Below are positions 1 through 12,646 of a DNA stretch of 64,000 bases, one piece after another. The position numbers were made by a program, and so were the translations under genes. Source of the stretch: a virus. Numbering within the stretch: the first letter of the stretch is position 1; every line of letters begins with the position of its first letter. The stretch lies in IMG/VR virus record IMGVR_UViG_3300042863_002514, positions 55,064 to 119,063 of that record. One strand, 5' to 3'. The notes beneath the pieces are model-generated. The model ran no database searches, was not told where the DNA came from, and saw nothing but the letters and a program-made list of their open reading frames with translations.

Positions 1-59
1 GATCCTGAGATCAATTTTTCAGCATGTTTGATTGAACTCAGCAGTGTGGCAAATGAGGG

Positions 60-484
60 CTAAGCCCTCACTATCAAGTTCCAATTACCCACAAGTGGCA
101 GAAAACTTGTTAAATCAATTGAACATGCGCTGGTACTTGTGAGCGTAATGCTATCAGGTGTTATTACTTGGCTCAAATTGTTGCTTACCTGCACCAAAAC
201 TATTTTCTGTCCCAGGTTATGAGCTACTGGGAGCACACCTCCCACTAAGTCCGCAGCTACAAAACTTTGACGAAACACCAAACCCACTGTGGAGATAATT
301 ACTGGACTTGTGCCTGAATCAATAAGCACTGGTCCAGATACTACATCGCCAGTAATCAAGATTGTTTTGCCTTGAAGATTTTCAATCTCTGTTTTGATAG
401 TGGAGAAATTGTCTCGAAAGCCTTTTGAGCTTTGATCAATACCAGGAACTGGAAAATTGGGATTTACTCTGCTGATTACTGCCA

Positions 485-485
<1 letters not shown>
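60..485 (-). CDS. short fibre/receptor-tip protein
   Basis: 141 residues. The N-terminus (FPVPGIDQSSKGFRDNF, residues 11-27) is nearly the same as that of the next gene upstream ([17 protein letters not shown]), so both probably attach to the same virion site through this region. The rest is beta-rich, with a HNLGQKIVLVQV stretch like the small sandwich domains that end phage fibres. Its ATG overlaps the TAA of the upstream collagen-like gene (TAATG), so the two are co-translated. The attachment and tip roles are inferred from sequence character; no catalytic motif is seen. Confidence 0.6.
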
Positions 486-2728
<2,243 letters not shown>

Positions 2729-2760
2729 TCACAAAAATATCTGCGCTATTTAACGGATCA

Positions 2761-5700
2761 TTATTGCCAAGGTTTCCCAAAATTCAAAACCCATGTCCTA
2801 GAGAACCTGCTTGCTGTCACTGAGGCCCTTTGATTGAACACAGTGCTATAATAATCAAAAATAGTCTTGTTTTCATCAAATATTACCTGGCTAAAGGGAA
2901 TATTAGTGTTGTTCACAAAGTCAAACTCAGTTGTAAACTCGTCAAAATAAGTTGTATTGTTATCAAACACTGTCTCGCTAGCGGGTTCATACTCTACCAA
3001 GGCTGTTTGGCCAACATCCCAAGTCATAGTATCCTCATCAAAAGTTGTAGATCCAGTCCAAACAATGCCTTGAACAGTCAACTCCACTTGTTTGACTTCA
3101 ATCAAGTTACCATCGTAAGGATTTACAGGAAAAGGATTGTTTTTAAACCACTCTGCTCCAGAATCTGAGACTTCCGCCAACGGAACTGATAATACAAAAT
3201 TGTCTGCCCAAACTTCTTGCCAAGAAGGCAGTAATTCTGTTCCTGAAAAATCAATAAATGCTCCTGACTGATATCCTTGCCCAGGGCTCAATATAGAGAC
3301 TGTTGATACCCCTAAATCAAATAATACTGCAAAGTTTTTTGTACCATTGAAAAATGTAATGTTCCCTTTGGGAAAATGCGAAAAAAGTCCAGGAACTGTT
3401 ACTTGAATACTGGTTACTACACCTATGTTGTTTACGCTGACTATTTTTATTTTGCCAAATTGTTGATTTACTGCTGAGCCGACTTTCACTTCAAACTCTT
3501 GGTCAGCTAAGAATCCAGGTGTTGAGCTTTCAATAGTACCGCTCTGCAAACCTAGATATCCCACTACTTGTGCGCCCGAGCCTTGTCCAATAACAGAGAT
3601 TTTGGGTTGACTATAATATCCTGTTCCAGAGGAATTTACTGCTATGTTTGTCAATGCACCACTGCTCAAGTTCACTGATGCAGTTGCTTGTGCCCCAGAG
3701 CCTTTGGCGTTGGAAAACCCAAACAATCTTTCTGTTGTTTGCCGGATATTATAGACACTGGCTGGAAAAGCTTGATTAGGACCTTGTTTGTTTTGTTTGA
3801 GCCAAACAACTTGATTATCTATTATGGGAATGGCTGTTCCTGAAGGTCCTAGCCCACCTGCTGACCAACCAGTGGTTTGTGCAGTCAAAAGTAGGTCTTG
3901 ATTTACAATTGTTTGTTGTGTTTGATATCTGTGCTGGGGATACCAAGGCAATGGTAACAAACGGCTAGTAGCGATGTTAGGGAAGGCAACCAGCTGCCAA
4001 ACTACTGATCCATCAGCACCAGGTGTGGTGGGTTCAGGAAAATCTCCACTCTTTCCACTAACACTAGCTACAAGTTGCAGTCCGGTGCTAGTGCTTACTC
4101 TTTCATTACTATGATAAAATGAAAAGGGAGTCCAAGTCCTATTACTGTTCGCATCTTTTACAGCAACAAATAATGTTTGATACGGCAGTTGATTGCCTTC
4201 ACTTACATAAACGTTGCCATAACCCAGCTTAAACTCTGTCAAATAATTGCTAATAGCATCTCTAACAGTTGAAACATTTTGATAATTTAAACCATTTATA
4301 ATAGAGACTGCTGGACTGTCATTTCGACTCCAATTTTTATCAGCCTCTCTAAACAGATATTCAGGTGGCATTAGGCTGGTGCTGTTATTGATAATAAAGT
4401 CCAGTTTGTTTGTGCCTGTTATGGGAATCTGTATGCTCATATAATGTTCAAGATTCTGACTTTGGACTGTTAGACGGAACCATTGAATAGCTACATCTAC
4501 ACCGTCTCCAGCACTTACTTCAAAATAATATGTTTTGGAAACAGCATGATACTCCACAAAACCACTTAGCATGCCGGTTTCACTCACTACTATAGTGTAG
4601 GGAGGTATATTGCCACCCCTGAGACCGTATTGTATGCTAGCTCCAGGCCTAGTTGTAATGGCTTGAAATTGTATGCTACTGAATTCACCGTCATTTACGG
4701 AGCCCAAATCATTTGGTGTTATCCAAGTGATTTGTTTGGCATCTTGTGCCACTGTAACAAAAAAGTTTTGCGGTATTGCATTTGTACCATCACTTGCAAT
4801 CACTGTAAACGAATACACAGTGGTAATAGAGACATTAGGCGCCTGCCCCCAGAGCTCTCCAAGAATGCTGAGATTTAACCAAGGAGGCAGGTTTACGCTA
4901 GAGAAAGCTACGCTCTGCAAGTCTGGTTCAAATACTATCAAAGGAAAATTAAAATTAGTGCCAGGCGCAATAGTGCCTAAGCTTCCTGAGGGAGTAATCC
5001 AAATAGGCGCATGTGGGGGACTTATCAACCCTACTGAAAACACCTGAGAAATGGTTTTAGTGTTGGTTGATGCAATAATTGTGAAATCAAGCGAGTCAAT
5101 TGTGCCAGGTGTTACTTGGTCCCACACAGCAGCTTGGGCAATGTATTGCCAGGCAGTAGGGTATCCGTCAGGAATATATCCTCCTGTGCCTGTGGGACCA
5201 CCAGCAGGTGCACTGAACCCACTTGCCAAACACACGTAGAGTTTTCCAGTGTCATTTGACACAATTTGGTTTATTACATAATAAGTATTGGGCTGCCAAG
5301 GCGGGTCAATGCTGTCTACTATATTCAGTCCAGAAACATAAGGACCATTGGCTATCCCGCTCTTTCCAGGCACTGTACACTTATACAAATAGCCATTGTT
5401 AAAAACATAATCAATTATTGAATACAACGAAGTGGGTTTCCAAGACAGGTCAACAGTGACCAAGCCTGTTTGCGCTTCAATAGAAACTCCTTGGCTCCAG
5501 GTAATAACAGGAGGAAAGCTGTAGGTAATGGATTTCAAAGGTGTATTTTGGGCAGCCACTACGAATTCTTGTGGTTCAGATTGATAATAGTAGCCCAAAA
5601 CACTTGTATTGGTGGTCTGCCATTCCAGAATGTCAACACTATTTGTAGCAGTTATGTAAAATGTGCGATCAGTTGAAAATGTGCCGTTGTTTAGTCGGAG

Positions 5701-5970
5701 TGTAAAACTAAAAGTTTGTGTGCCCACAACTCCTGAAATCTGTCCTAAAATCTCAATTTGACTGTTGATAAATTCCAAACGTGTGCCAGGAGGCAAACTT
5801 CCATTTATTGGAGGAATGCTTACATTGCAGGGAAGATCTAGAGTTTCTCCATAAGACAGTATTTCTGGGTTACTGCTGTAGCTATAGCCCTCACTTCTGC
5901 TTGGTAGCAGACCTTCTGTAACCCAAAAAGGATAAGACGTCATTGGTAATCCATTATTTTTGATTACCAA
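2761..5970 (-). CDS. large Ig-like fibre/baseplate structural protein
   Basis: 1,069 residues, beta-rich, with several segments resembling putative Ig (He_PIG-type) folds, for example PPGTRLEFINSQIEILGQISG near residue 60, and repeats of the LPPWLNLS type. There is no signal peptide and no enzyme motif. It heads a minus-strand run with the collagen-like fibre and tip gene, so a tail or baseplate-attached structural protein is likely. A second in-frame ATG (MTSYPFW) ten codons in is an alternative start. A CCTTAAATA late-promoter-like element precedes it. Confidence 0.65.
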   Translation of the reverse strand: MVIKNNGLPMTSYPFWVTEGLLPSRSEGYSYSSNPEILSYGETLDLPCNVSIPPINGSLPPGTRLEFINSQIEILGQISGVVGTQTFSFTLRLNNGTFSTDRTFYITATNSVDILEWQTTNTSVLGYYYQSEPQEFVVAAQNTPLKSITYSFPPVITWSQGVSIEAQTGLVTVDLSWKPTSLYSIIDYVFNNGYLYKCTVPGKSGIANGPYVSGLNIVDSIDPPWQPNTYYVINQIVSNDTGKLYVCLASGFSAPAGGPTGTGGYIPDGYPTAWQYIAQAAVWDQVTPGTIDSLDFTIIASTNTKTISQVFSVGLISPPHAPIWITPSGSLGTIAPGTNFNFPLIVFEPDLQSVAFSSVNLPPWLNLSILGELWGQAPNVSITTVYSFTVIASDGTNAIPQNFFVTVAQDAKQITWITPNDLGSVNDGEFSSIQFQAITTRPGASIQYGLRGGNIPPYTIVVSETGMLSGFVEYHAVSKTYYFEVSAGDGVDVAIQWFRLTVQSQNLEHYMSIQIPITGTNKLDFIINNSTSLMPPEYLFREADKNWSRNDSPAVSIINGLNYQNVSTVRDAISNYLTEFKLGYGNVYVSEGNQLPYQTLFVAVKDANSNRTWTPFSFYHSNERVSTSTGLQLVASVSGKSGDFPEPTTPGADGSVVWQLVAFPNIATSRLLPLPWYPQHRYQTQQTIVNQDLLLTAQTTGWSAGGLGPSGTAIPIIDNQVVWLKQNKQGPNQAFPASVYNIRQTTERLFGFSNAKGSGAQATASVNLSSGALTNIAVNSSGTGYYSQPKISVIGQGSGAQVVGYLGLQSGTIESSTPGFLADQEFEVKVGSAVNQQFGKIKIVSVNNIGVVTSIQVTVPGLFSHFPKGNITFFNGTKNFAVLFDLGVSTVSILSPGQGYQSGAFIDFSGTELLPSWQEVWADNFVLSVPLAEVSDSGAEWFKNNPFPVNPYDGNLIEVKQVELTVQGIVWTGSTTFDEDTMTWDVGQTALVEYEPASETVFDNNTTYFDEFTTEFDFVNNTNIPFSQVIFDENKTIFDYYSTVFNQRASVTASRFSRTWVLNFGKPWQ

Positions 5971-5996
5971 TATTTAAGGCTATTGTGAAAACAGGT

Positions 5997-6602
5997 TTAG
6001 GGCAGTAACTCTACAGATTTGATGTAATCAATGCGTTCCTGCCACATGAGTTTCAAACTCATGAGGTGAGTGTCATCAGTCAAATAAATTCGGGGCCAAA
6101 CTGGGTATGAGGTTATATCATTAGAGCTAGGCACAAGCTTGTAATCAGTTTCATCTTGGAAAAAGTTTTTGAGCCAGTCCCAAGTTTCATGAGTTGGGTC
6201 ATATTTGAAGTAGACACTATATTTGTATTTGTTGAACAGGAGATTTTTTCTGACTACCACAAGATTTCTTACATCGAGAGATTTTTCGTGATCCAAGTTC
6301 AACGGTTGTGTTATTTCAAGTATCCTGGTTCCAAATTCCAAAATTAATTTGTTTTTGTCCACAAGGCTAGACGTATAAACCATTTGATGATATTGAAGAT
6401 CATTGGTGGTCTTGATGAAATGATCTTTTATTAGATAGCTTTCTTCAAAGTTATCTTTGCACCAGTCGTGTATAACAAAAACCTCAGGTGGTTTTGGATA
6501 TCCATAATTATATCTTTTTTTGCTGGGTACAACAGTTGACACCGTAATTTTGGTGCTATACTTTCCAAAAAACAGTTTACTGGAATAGTTTGTTTTGATC
6601 AT
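5997..6602 (-). CDS. hypothetical phage protein
   Basis: 201 residues, acidic and aromatic, not recognised. It contains VIHDWCKDNFEESYLIKDHF and a C-terminal stretch LKLMWQERIDYIKSVELLP. No membrane segment or catalytic motif is visible. It sits between the large structural gene and the Fe-S carrier gene on the same strand with short gaps, so it is probably co-transcribed. A virion-associated or accessory role is possible but unsupported. Confidence 0.55.
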   Translation of the reverse strand: MIKTNYSSKLFFGKYSTKITVSTVVPSKKRYNYGYPKPPEVFVIHDWCKDNFEESYLIKDHFIKTTNDLQYHQMVYTSSLVDKNKLILEFGTRILEITQPLNLDHEKSLDVRNLVVVRKNLLFNKYKYSVYFKYDPTHETWDWLKNFFQDETDYKLVPSSNDITSYPVWPRIYLTDDTHLMSLKLMWQERIDYIKSVELLP

Positions 6603-6607
6603 CTAAG

Positions 6608-6940
6608 TTAAAAACTCACACTTTTGCCACAGCCACAGGTGTTAGATACATGAGGATTGGTCCAAACAAACTTTTTGCCAAATAAATCGCTTTCCAAGCC
6701 CAATGTGCTGCCCAATAATTTCATTACACTATCAGCTTTGATGGCAATAGTGCCATTTGTAATTTCAATAGTTTCATCAAATTTAGATAGTTGATCATTA
6801 TTACACAGTTCATAAACGTAACTATGTCCGGAACAGCCTTTGTTGTCAAGGCCTATTACGAACACTGTTTGGACTGCCTCAGACAATATGAGATCTATGT
6901 GCTGCTCAGCTGATGGTGTTAAGTTTATTACAGATTTCAT
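6608..6940 (-). CDS. A-type Fe-S cluster carrier (HesB/IscA family)
   Basis: 110 residues from the ATG that overlaps the TGA of the upstream SOD gene (ATGA). Longer upstream starts are less likely. The three cysteines of the family are present: GCSGHSYVYEL near the centre and a C-terminal CGCGKSV. IscA/SufA/ErpA proteins hold and pass on Fe-S clusters or iron. In a phage this could supply clusters to viral or host enzymes late in infection. Coupling to a superoxide dismutase suggests a response to oxidative damage of Fe-S proteins. Confidence 0.85.
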   Translation of the reverse strand: MKSVINLTPSAEQHIDLILSEAVQTVFVIGLDNKGCSGHSYVYELCNNDQLSKFDETIEITNGTIAIKADSVMKLLGSTLGLESDLFGKKFVWTNPHVSNTCGCGKSVSF

Positions 6941-7482
6941 TTGATTTTGAGTTCCAAGTGATCCCAGTTCACTACATTCCAAAACTCCGTGAAAAACTTT
7001 TCCCGATTGAAATCGTAATCAACTGTAGTGTGTTCCCAAAGGTCTATTGCCATGGCAATTCCAGGTTTCAAAACATGGTTCTGGATGGTTTGTATTTGTA
7101 AATCTTCCATTATCAATACCCAACCATTGCCTTGGATAGTCAACGCTGCATCTACCACAGCTTTCTTGAACGCATCTAAGGTTCCGTGCGTTGATGAGAT
7201 CTTTTTTTCCAATGCATTACCGGGTTGGTTGTTTTTTGAATAAGGTTGCATTAGTGGCCAAAAGAAGTCATTGTGTAATAGGGCACCTGCTTTTTGAAAC
7301 AAGTCACCAGTGGCTTTGTACTTCTTGAAGTAGTTTTTTGTTAAAATATTGTAATGCACATCTACGCTGTGCTCACTCATTGCTGGTTCAAGATCTTTCA
7401 ATCCATAAGGCAGCTTAGTGATCTTGATAGGCTCTATGAGAGATGCAGCCTCTACTAAACAAATATGATTTCGTAAGCTCAT
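6937..7482 (-). CDS. Fe/Mn superoxide dismutase-like protein
   Basis: 181 residues from an ATG with an AAAAGGA ribosome site 6 nt upstream and a TTTAAATA late-type element before it. An in-frame start 17 codons earlier lacks this. Fe/Mn-SOD features in order: KLPYGLKDLEPAMSEHSVDVHYN, ALLHNDFFWPL, GNGWVLI, and DLWEHTTVDYDF. The four metal ligands (His, His, Asp, His) are all present at these places. The protein is slightly shorter than cellular enzymes (~195-200). Expected reaction: superoxide to oxygen and peroxide. Metal choice cannot be read from the sequence. Confidence 0.8.
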   Translation of the reverse strand: MSLRNHICLVEAASLIEPIKITKLPYGLKDLEPAMSEHSVDVHYNILTKNYFKKYKATGDLFQKAGALLHNDFFWPLMQPYSKNNQPGNALEKKISSTHGTLDAFKKAVVDAALTIQGNGWVLIMEDLQIQTIQNHVLKPGIAMAIDLWEHTTVDYDFNREKFFTEFWNVVNWDHLELKIK

Positions 7483-7502
7483 GGGGTATCCTTTTCTTGT
7501 AT

Positions 7503-7814
7503 TTAAATTGCAGAGCTCAGCAATTTGTGCCAAGTGAATCTTTCCAACATCATAGTGGGAAATTCAGGCCAGTCTTTGACAACTTCCTGGTAGTCAATTG
7601 TTTTGTAACCTTTTTTCAACTTAGTGTTTTTGGATCGCTGTGAGCCAATCATACCTTCCCAGCCAACACCATGTGTTTTGAAACTGCTGCTGCCTTTCCA
7701 GGCACACCAGAATACATGCCAAGTATCATCGTCAAGTTGAAAACGACCCCACAGTTTGTCACTTCGTTCCTCTCTGAACTGCAATACTTCCAAAAACGTT
7801 ATTGATTCAAACAT
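7503..7814 (-). CDS. small protein, possibly WGR-like
   Basis: 103 residues from ATG 7814, two bases after the speD stop. The pattern KLWGRFQLDDDTWHVFWCAWKG followed by KLKKGYKTIDYQEV resembles the WGR fold (a strand pair then a K-x-K-K-G-Y strand). The match is weak and read by eye. It is co-transcribed between speD and the SOD gene. No other function can be proposed. Confidence 0.5.
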   Translation of the reverse strand: MFESITFLEVLQFREERSDKLWGRFQLDDDTWHVFWCAWKGSSSFKTHGVGWEGMIGSQRSKNTKLKKGYKTIDYQEVVKDWPEFPTMMLERFTWHKLLSSAI

Positions 7815-7816
7815 AA

Positions 7817-8230
7817 TTATGTATGAGGACAAAACTGCTTTATGTCAACAGGCAGTTTATTTGGCTTCACAATGCCCCGCAATTCCATCTTGATTGAAGA
7901 ATATGCTGGCTTGAACCATTTCTGTAGTATAGGTACTGCCTGATGCGGATCACAATTGCCGCACACAAAAATATCCAAGCTAACGAATTTTGATTCAGGC
8001 CAGGTATGGATGGATTCATGGGATTCAGCTAATATCACAGCACCACTTACCCCTCCTCCATCAAAGGGGTGCAGATATGAAAACAGCACAGTTGCGCCTG
8101 TAGCCTTACAACTGTCTTCCATAACTTCTTGAATTTCGTTAAGGGTACCATGCTGTTGACAGTCATACAAGTCAATCAAAAGATGCTGTCCTGCATATGA
8201 AATACCATTGTTTGTTACAAACCCTACCAT
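7817..8230 (-). CDS. speD: S-adenosylmethionine decarboxylase proenzyme
   Basis: 137 residues, the size of bacterial/archaeal class 1 SpeD. The self-cleavage site is clear: AESHESIHTWPE, where the serine after AE becomes the pyruvoyl cofactor. HPFDGGGVSG and DIFVCGNCDP are the other family blocks. Product: decarboxylated AdoMet, the aminopropyl donor for spermidine. A homospermidine synthase is encoded at 19.2-20.6 kb, so the phage touches two polyamine routes. Polyamines neutralise packaged DNA, a plausible benefit. Confidence 0.92.
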   Translation of the reverse strand: MVGFVTNNGISYAGQHLLIDLYDCQQHGTLNEIQEVMEDSCKATGATVLFSYLHPFDGGGVSGAVILAESHESIHTWPESKFVSLDIFVCGNCDPHQAVPILQKWFKPAYSSIKMELRGIVKPNKLPVDIKQFCPHT

Positions 8231-8276
8231 AATGCCTGCTTTCCCTAGGATAATTTACAGTTATTATTTAAGTAGA

Positions 8277-8768
8277 TTATTTGTTCAAAATGCTCAAGGC
8301 TTTTGCTAAGCTGGCTTTGTCAAAACCATGATCAGGATGTGTTCTCACATAATTGGTTTTCAAATACAAGATGGCTGGGTTGTCATCTATTGCTACCCAA
8401 GTGTCAATCTCAGGATGATCAGCAATCCAGTTCAAAACTTCTTGACCCCGATTTGACCCTTGCTGTCTAGGAGTCATGTAATTGCCTTCACTGGGATCAT
8501 CGTATTCAAATATACAGGAAGGATCAATACCATTGCGCATGAGACAATTGCTGACTTCACTAACACTGTGTCCCTCAGCCCAACTTGTGCTGAGAACTAT
8601 TTCAGCATGAGTTGCCTTGAGCAAGGCATTCAAATTTTTCACACAACTGGGATTGAATACAACTTTAGAGAGATAGTTATTGGTAGTCAGTCCCTGCTCT
8701 GCTTGCTCTCTAGCATCAGGATCAGGTAATAACACGCCGTCAAAGTCTAAAAACACTATCTTGGTCAT
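8277..8768 (-). CDS. HAD-superfamily phosphatase-like protein
   Basis: 163 residues. HAD motif I is FLDFDGVLLP at the N-terminus, motif II is VLSTSW, then RGQEVLNWI and motif IV AIDDN. The layout fits the HAD domain first described in 'Swiss army knife' RNA-repair proteins (HAD_SAK_2 type). It would be a small phosphatase, perhaps acting on nucleotides or RNA ends. A CTTAAATACG late-type element lies ~25 nt upstream of the ATG. Substrate unknown. Confidence 0.75.
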   Translation of the reverse strand: MTKIVFLDFDGVLLPDPDAREQAEQGLTTNNYLSKVVFNPSCVKNLNALLKATHAEIVLSTSWAEGHSVSEVSNCLMRNGIDPSCIFEYDDPSEGNYMTPRQQGSNRGQEVLNWIADHPEIDTWVAIDDNPAILYLKTNYVRTHPDHGFDKASLAKALSILNK

Positions 8769-8833
8769 CTCAAAGGGCCTTGCACTAGGGACGTATTTAA
8801 GTTAAGCTCATATGATATAGGGATATTTGCGTT

Positions 8834-9307
8834 ATGTCACATAAATGGAATCAAAGATGGTTAAGGTTGGCACATGAGGTAGCCAGCTGGAGCAAAGATG
8901 AGATCAAAGTTGGCGCTGTAATTTTTGACAAGAATCGCAATCCTCGTGGCTTTGGTTACAATGGCCCACCACGCAACATTGATGACAGTGACCCCCATGT
9001 GTGGCAAAAACCTCAAAAGAACTGGCTGTTTGAGCATGCGGAGAGGAATGTAGTTTATGCGTGTGCACGCAACGGCATCAGTTGTGACGATTGTACATTG
9101 GTTGTAACACACTGGCCCTGTTGTGATTGCACTCGAGCAATCATCCAAAGCGGCATAACACACTTGATTGTGGACCAAGCTTGTTTAGACTCCACAGGAA
9201 TATTCTTTACCAAATGGAGTGAACAAATTCAAGTCAGTCAAAGCATGCTCAAGGCTGCGGGTGTGAACTATGAAACAACCCTTATAAATAGGGAAAACGA
9301 TGACTGA
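8834..9307 (+). CDS. dCMP/cytidine deaminase family protein
   Basis: 157 residues. The zinc-deaminase motifs are FEHAERNVVY (HAE, catalytic Glu) and HWPCCDCTRAII (PCxxC). The N-terminal part GAVIFDKNRNPRGFGYNGPPR is typical of ComEB/dCMP deaminases. Expected reaction: dCMP to dUMP, feeding dTMP synthesis. The gene is divergent from the HAD gene and ends by overlapping an ATG in front of the Dps-like gene. Confidence 0.88.
   Translation: MSHKWNQRWLRLAHEVASWSKDEIKVGAVIFDKNRNPRGFGYNGPPRNIDDSDPHVWQKPQKNWLFEHAERNVVYACARNGISCDDCTLVVTHWPCCDCTRAIIQSGITHLIVDQACLDSTGIFFTKWSEQIQVSQSMLKAAGVNYETTLINRENDD
9283..9290 (+). promoter_or_regulatory. late promoter TATAAATA
   Basis: Exact match to the T4 late consensus, inside the 3' end of the deaminase gene. 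Transcription should start near 9297 and serve the Dps-like gene, whose GAGGA ribosome site (9306-9310) then lies in the leader. Confidence 0.75.
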
Positions 9308-9317
9308 GGAAAACCAA

Positions 9318-9764
9318 ATGAGCGATTTAGGCAACGCAATGAAAGTTGTATTGGCCGACACTTTCACCATGTATATGATAGCACACAAGTATCATTTCAA
9401 TGTGGAAGGCAGAGATTTTTATGAATACCACAAGTTGTTTCAAAAAATCTACGAAGAGCTTTGGGCATCAGTGGATGATATTGCTGAAAAGATCCGTGCA
9501 CTAGATGAATATGTGCCATTCAATTTTGGTCGTTTGGGAGAATTGGCTACAGTTGAAGATGACAGCAAGATTCCCACCAGCAGTGCTATGGTCAGCAAGT
9601 TGCTGGAAACCAACGATCGTGTAATTGACAGCCTGAAAAAAGCTGTTGAGCAAGCCAAAATCTCCAATGATGAAGGTCTTATCAACTTCCTAGGAGGACG
9701 TCTAGAGAGGCATGCCAAGCACGGTTGGATGTTACGTGCGACAACAAAACAAAACAGAGAATAA
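9318..9764 (+). CDS. Dps/ferritin-like protein
   Basis: 148 residues from ATG 9318, chosen because GAGGA sits 7 nt upstream and the late promoter just precedes it; ATG 9300 is the alternative. HKYHFNVEGRDFYEYHKLFQKIYEELWASVDDIAEKIRAL is the Dps signature: His and Asp/Glu ferroxidase ligands in helices A and B. Dps proteins oxidise and store iron and protect DNA. The gene ends at a strong terminator. It fits with the other iron and oxygen genes in the window. Confidence 0.85.
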   Translation: MSDLGNAMKVVLADTFTMYMIAHKYHFNVEGRDFYEYHKLFQKIYEELWASVDDIAEKIRALDEYVPFNFGRLGELATVEDDSKIPTSSAMVSKLLETNDRVIDSLKKAVEQAKISNDEGLINFLGGRLERHAKHGWMLRATTKQNRE

Positions 9765-9791
9765 CCCAGCTAGGACTCAAGACCAGGATAT

Positions 9792-9829
9792 GTTGGCTTG
9801 GAGAACTAGATTCCAAGCCAACTTTTTTT
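9792..9829 (+). terminator. rho-independent terminator
   Basis: An 11-bp perfect stem (GTTGGCTTGGA with TCCAAGCCAAC) followed by seven T. It ends the Dps-like transcript. Confidence 0.9.
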
Positions 9830-9874
9830 GACTATTCCTACACTACCAGTTCACTATCCTTGCCTTTTGGATAG

Positions 9875-10078
9875 TTAACCCTTCAAATAAACTACTAGCC
9901 TTACAAAGTAGCCTACTACAACCATAGGCAACATCAAGACACTCATTGCTTGTAGAGAGATTTCTCCAAACAATGCAAGAATTGCCAAAACAAAACAAAC
10001 AACAAGCCAACAATCATAGACCTTTTTGATCCAATTTTGTTGAGAGAAAGTCTCTTTGAGTTCGTGTAGTAAATGCAT
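9875..10078 (-). CDS. small two-helix membrane protein
   Basis: 67 residues with two predicted membrane segments (WLVVCFVLAILALFG and MSVLMLPMVVVGYFVRLVVYL) and a charged N-terminus. A GTAAATATC late-type element lies ~25 nt before the ATG. Not recognised; a holin-like or membrane accessory role is possible, but the canonical holin is at 61.3 kb. Confidence 0.55.
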   Translation of the reverse strand: MHLLHELKETFSQQNWIKKVYDCWLVVCFVLAILALFGEISLQAMSVLMLPMVVVGYFVRLVVYLKG

Positions 10079-10099
10079 TGTGGGCCCAAGTGGTTGTAG

Positions 10100-11767
<1,668 letters not shown>

Positions 11768-11771
11768 AGCG

Positions 11772-12194
11772 TCATGGACGACGCTTACCCAGCTCTGTCA
11801 TCTTGAGATTGCCTGAATATTGAAGACCGCCTTTGTTGAAAAGGGGCATCACACGATTCTTCTTTTCTTGAGCAGCACGAAGTGCCGCCTTCTCGCGTTC
11901 AGCCATAGCAGGATCATTATCATAACGATTTTGCCATTCGTTATCAAACACTGACCGCTTGGCGCCACCTGGGGCAAAACCATTGCTGCATTTAGCACTG
12001 CTCTTGTCCTTGACAAGATCTAGCTTCAGCTTGCGGCTTTTAGTTTGAGTCTTGCTGGCCAATTGTTCAGGGTGAACGCCATTCTTTTTCAGCCACTTTT
12101 CATGTTCCTGTTGAGCTTTCACCTGCTGCGGTGTTTTCTTCCGCTTGGTGTTGCCATTTGTGTTGATGAAGGCAGGGAGAAGATGCATTGTCAT
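11772..12194 (-). CDS. basic hypothetical protein
   Basis: 140 residues, Lys/Arg-rich and largely hydrophilic, with KRKKTPQQVKAQQEHEKWLKKNG near the N-terminus and NEWQNRYDNDPAMAEREKAALRAAQEKK later. A second ATG two codons in is possible. Probably nucleic-acid binding or virion-internal; no family recognised. It is convergent with the fibre gene and separated from the HTH gene by a terminator. Confidence 0.55.
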   Translation of the reverse strand: MTMHLLPAFINTNGNTKRKKTPQQVKAQQEHEKWLKKNGVHPEQLASKTQTKSRKLKLDLVKDKSSAKCSNGFAPGGAKRSVFDNEWQNRYDNDPAMAEREKAALRAAQEKKNRVMPLFNKGGLQYSGNLKMTELGKRRP

Positions 12195-12230
12195 AAATCA
12201 ACTATACACTATCCTTCCCACCCGTCAAAC

Positions 12231-12263
12231 AAAAAAGTGGGTTGAGAAAAACTCTCAACCCAC
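12231..12263 (-). terminator. rho-independent terminator (minus strand)
   Basis: An 11-bp perfect stem (GTGGGTTGAGA with TCTCAACCCAC); on the minus strand it is followed by six T. It ends transcripts from the small HTH gene. Confidence 0.85.
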
Positions 12264-12354
12264 CCAGTTATTTTTAAAAAACCAGTGTTCAGTGTAAGTG
12301 ACACCAGCTGTAATTTAATTAGACAGTCTATTTGTGCAACTGCCTATTTAGCTA

Positions 12355-12582
12355 TCAAGCTCGAGAAACACGCTTTGTGGCGCGGGTAATGAGTTGATAT
12401 TTTACTGCTCGCTGACCATTCTTTCGAATATAAGGAACAGTGGTAATATTAGCCCCATCTTCACGCAGCTCATGTACTCGAGCACGAAGATTTTGAATAC
12501 CAAAGCGAGCTCGAGCTTCTGGAGCAGTTAGCGTGCGACCAGCCTCAAGATAGTTAAAAACCTTTTCAGTTTGCGTCAGCAT
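12355..12582 (-). CDS. winged helix-turn-helix regulator, small
   Basis: 75 residues with an HTH_39-like layout: LTQTEKVFNYLEAGRTLTAPEARARFGIQNLRARVHELREDG gives helix, recognition helix and an R-x-x-E-L-R wing entry, then a strand pair ending VKYQLI. A DNA-binding regulator is likely; the target is unknown. Its ribosome site is buried in a 15-bp hairpin (12587-12631), so translation may be conditional. Confidence 0.7.
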   Translation of the reverse strand: MLTQTEKVFNYLEAGRTLTAPEARARFGIQNLRARVHELREDGANITTVPYIRKNGQRAVKYQLITRATKRVSRA

Positions 12583-12586
12583 AAGT

Positions 12587-12631
12587 GTCTCCCTGTGTAT
12601 ATGCTAGTTCAAAGTCTATACACAGGGAGAC
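12587..12631 (-). promoter_or_regulatory. hairpin sequestering the ribosome site of the HTH gene
   Basis: The two 15-nt arms (12587-12601 and 12617-12631) are perfect inverted repeats, GTCTCCCTGTGTATA and its complement, with a 15-nt loop. In the minus-strand RNA the 3' arm contains GGGAGA, the ribosome site of the ATG at 12582. Translation would need this stem to open. A protein-binding operator is an alternative reading. Confidence 0.6.
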
Positions 12632-12646
12632 GTATGTCAAAGGCTT

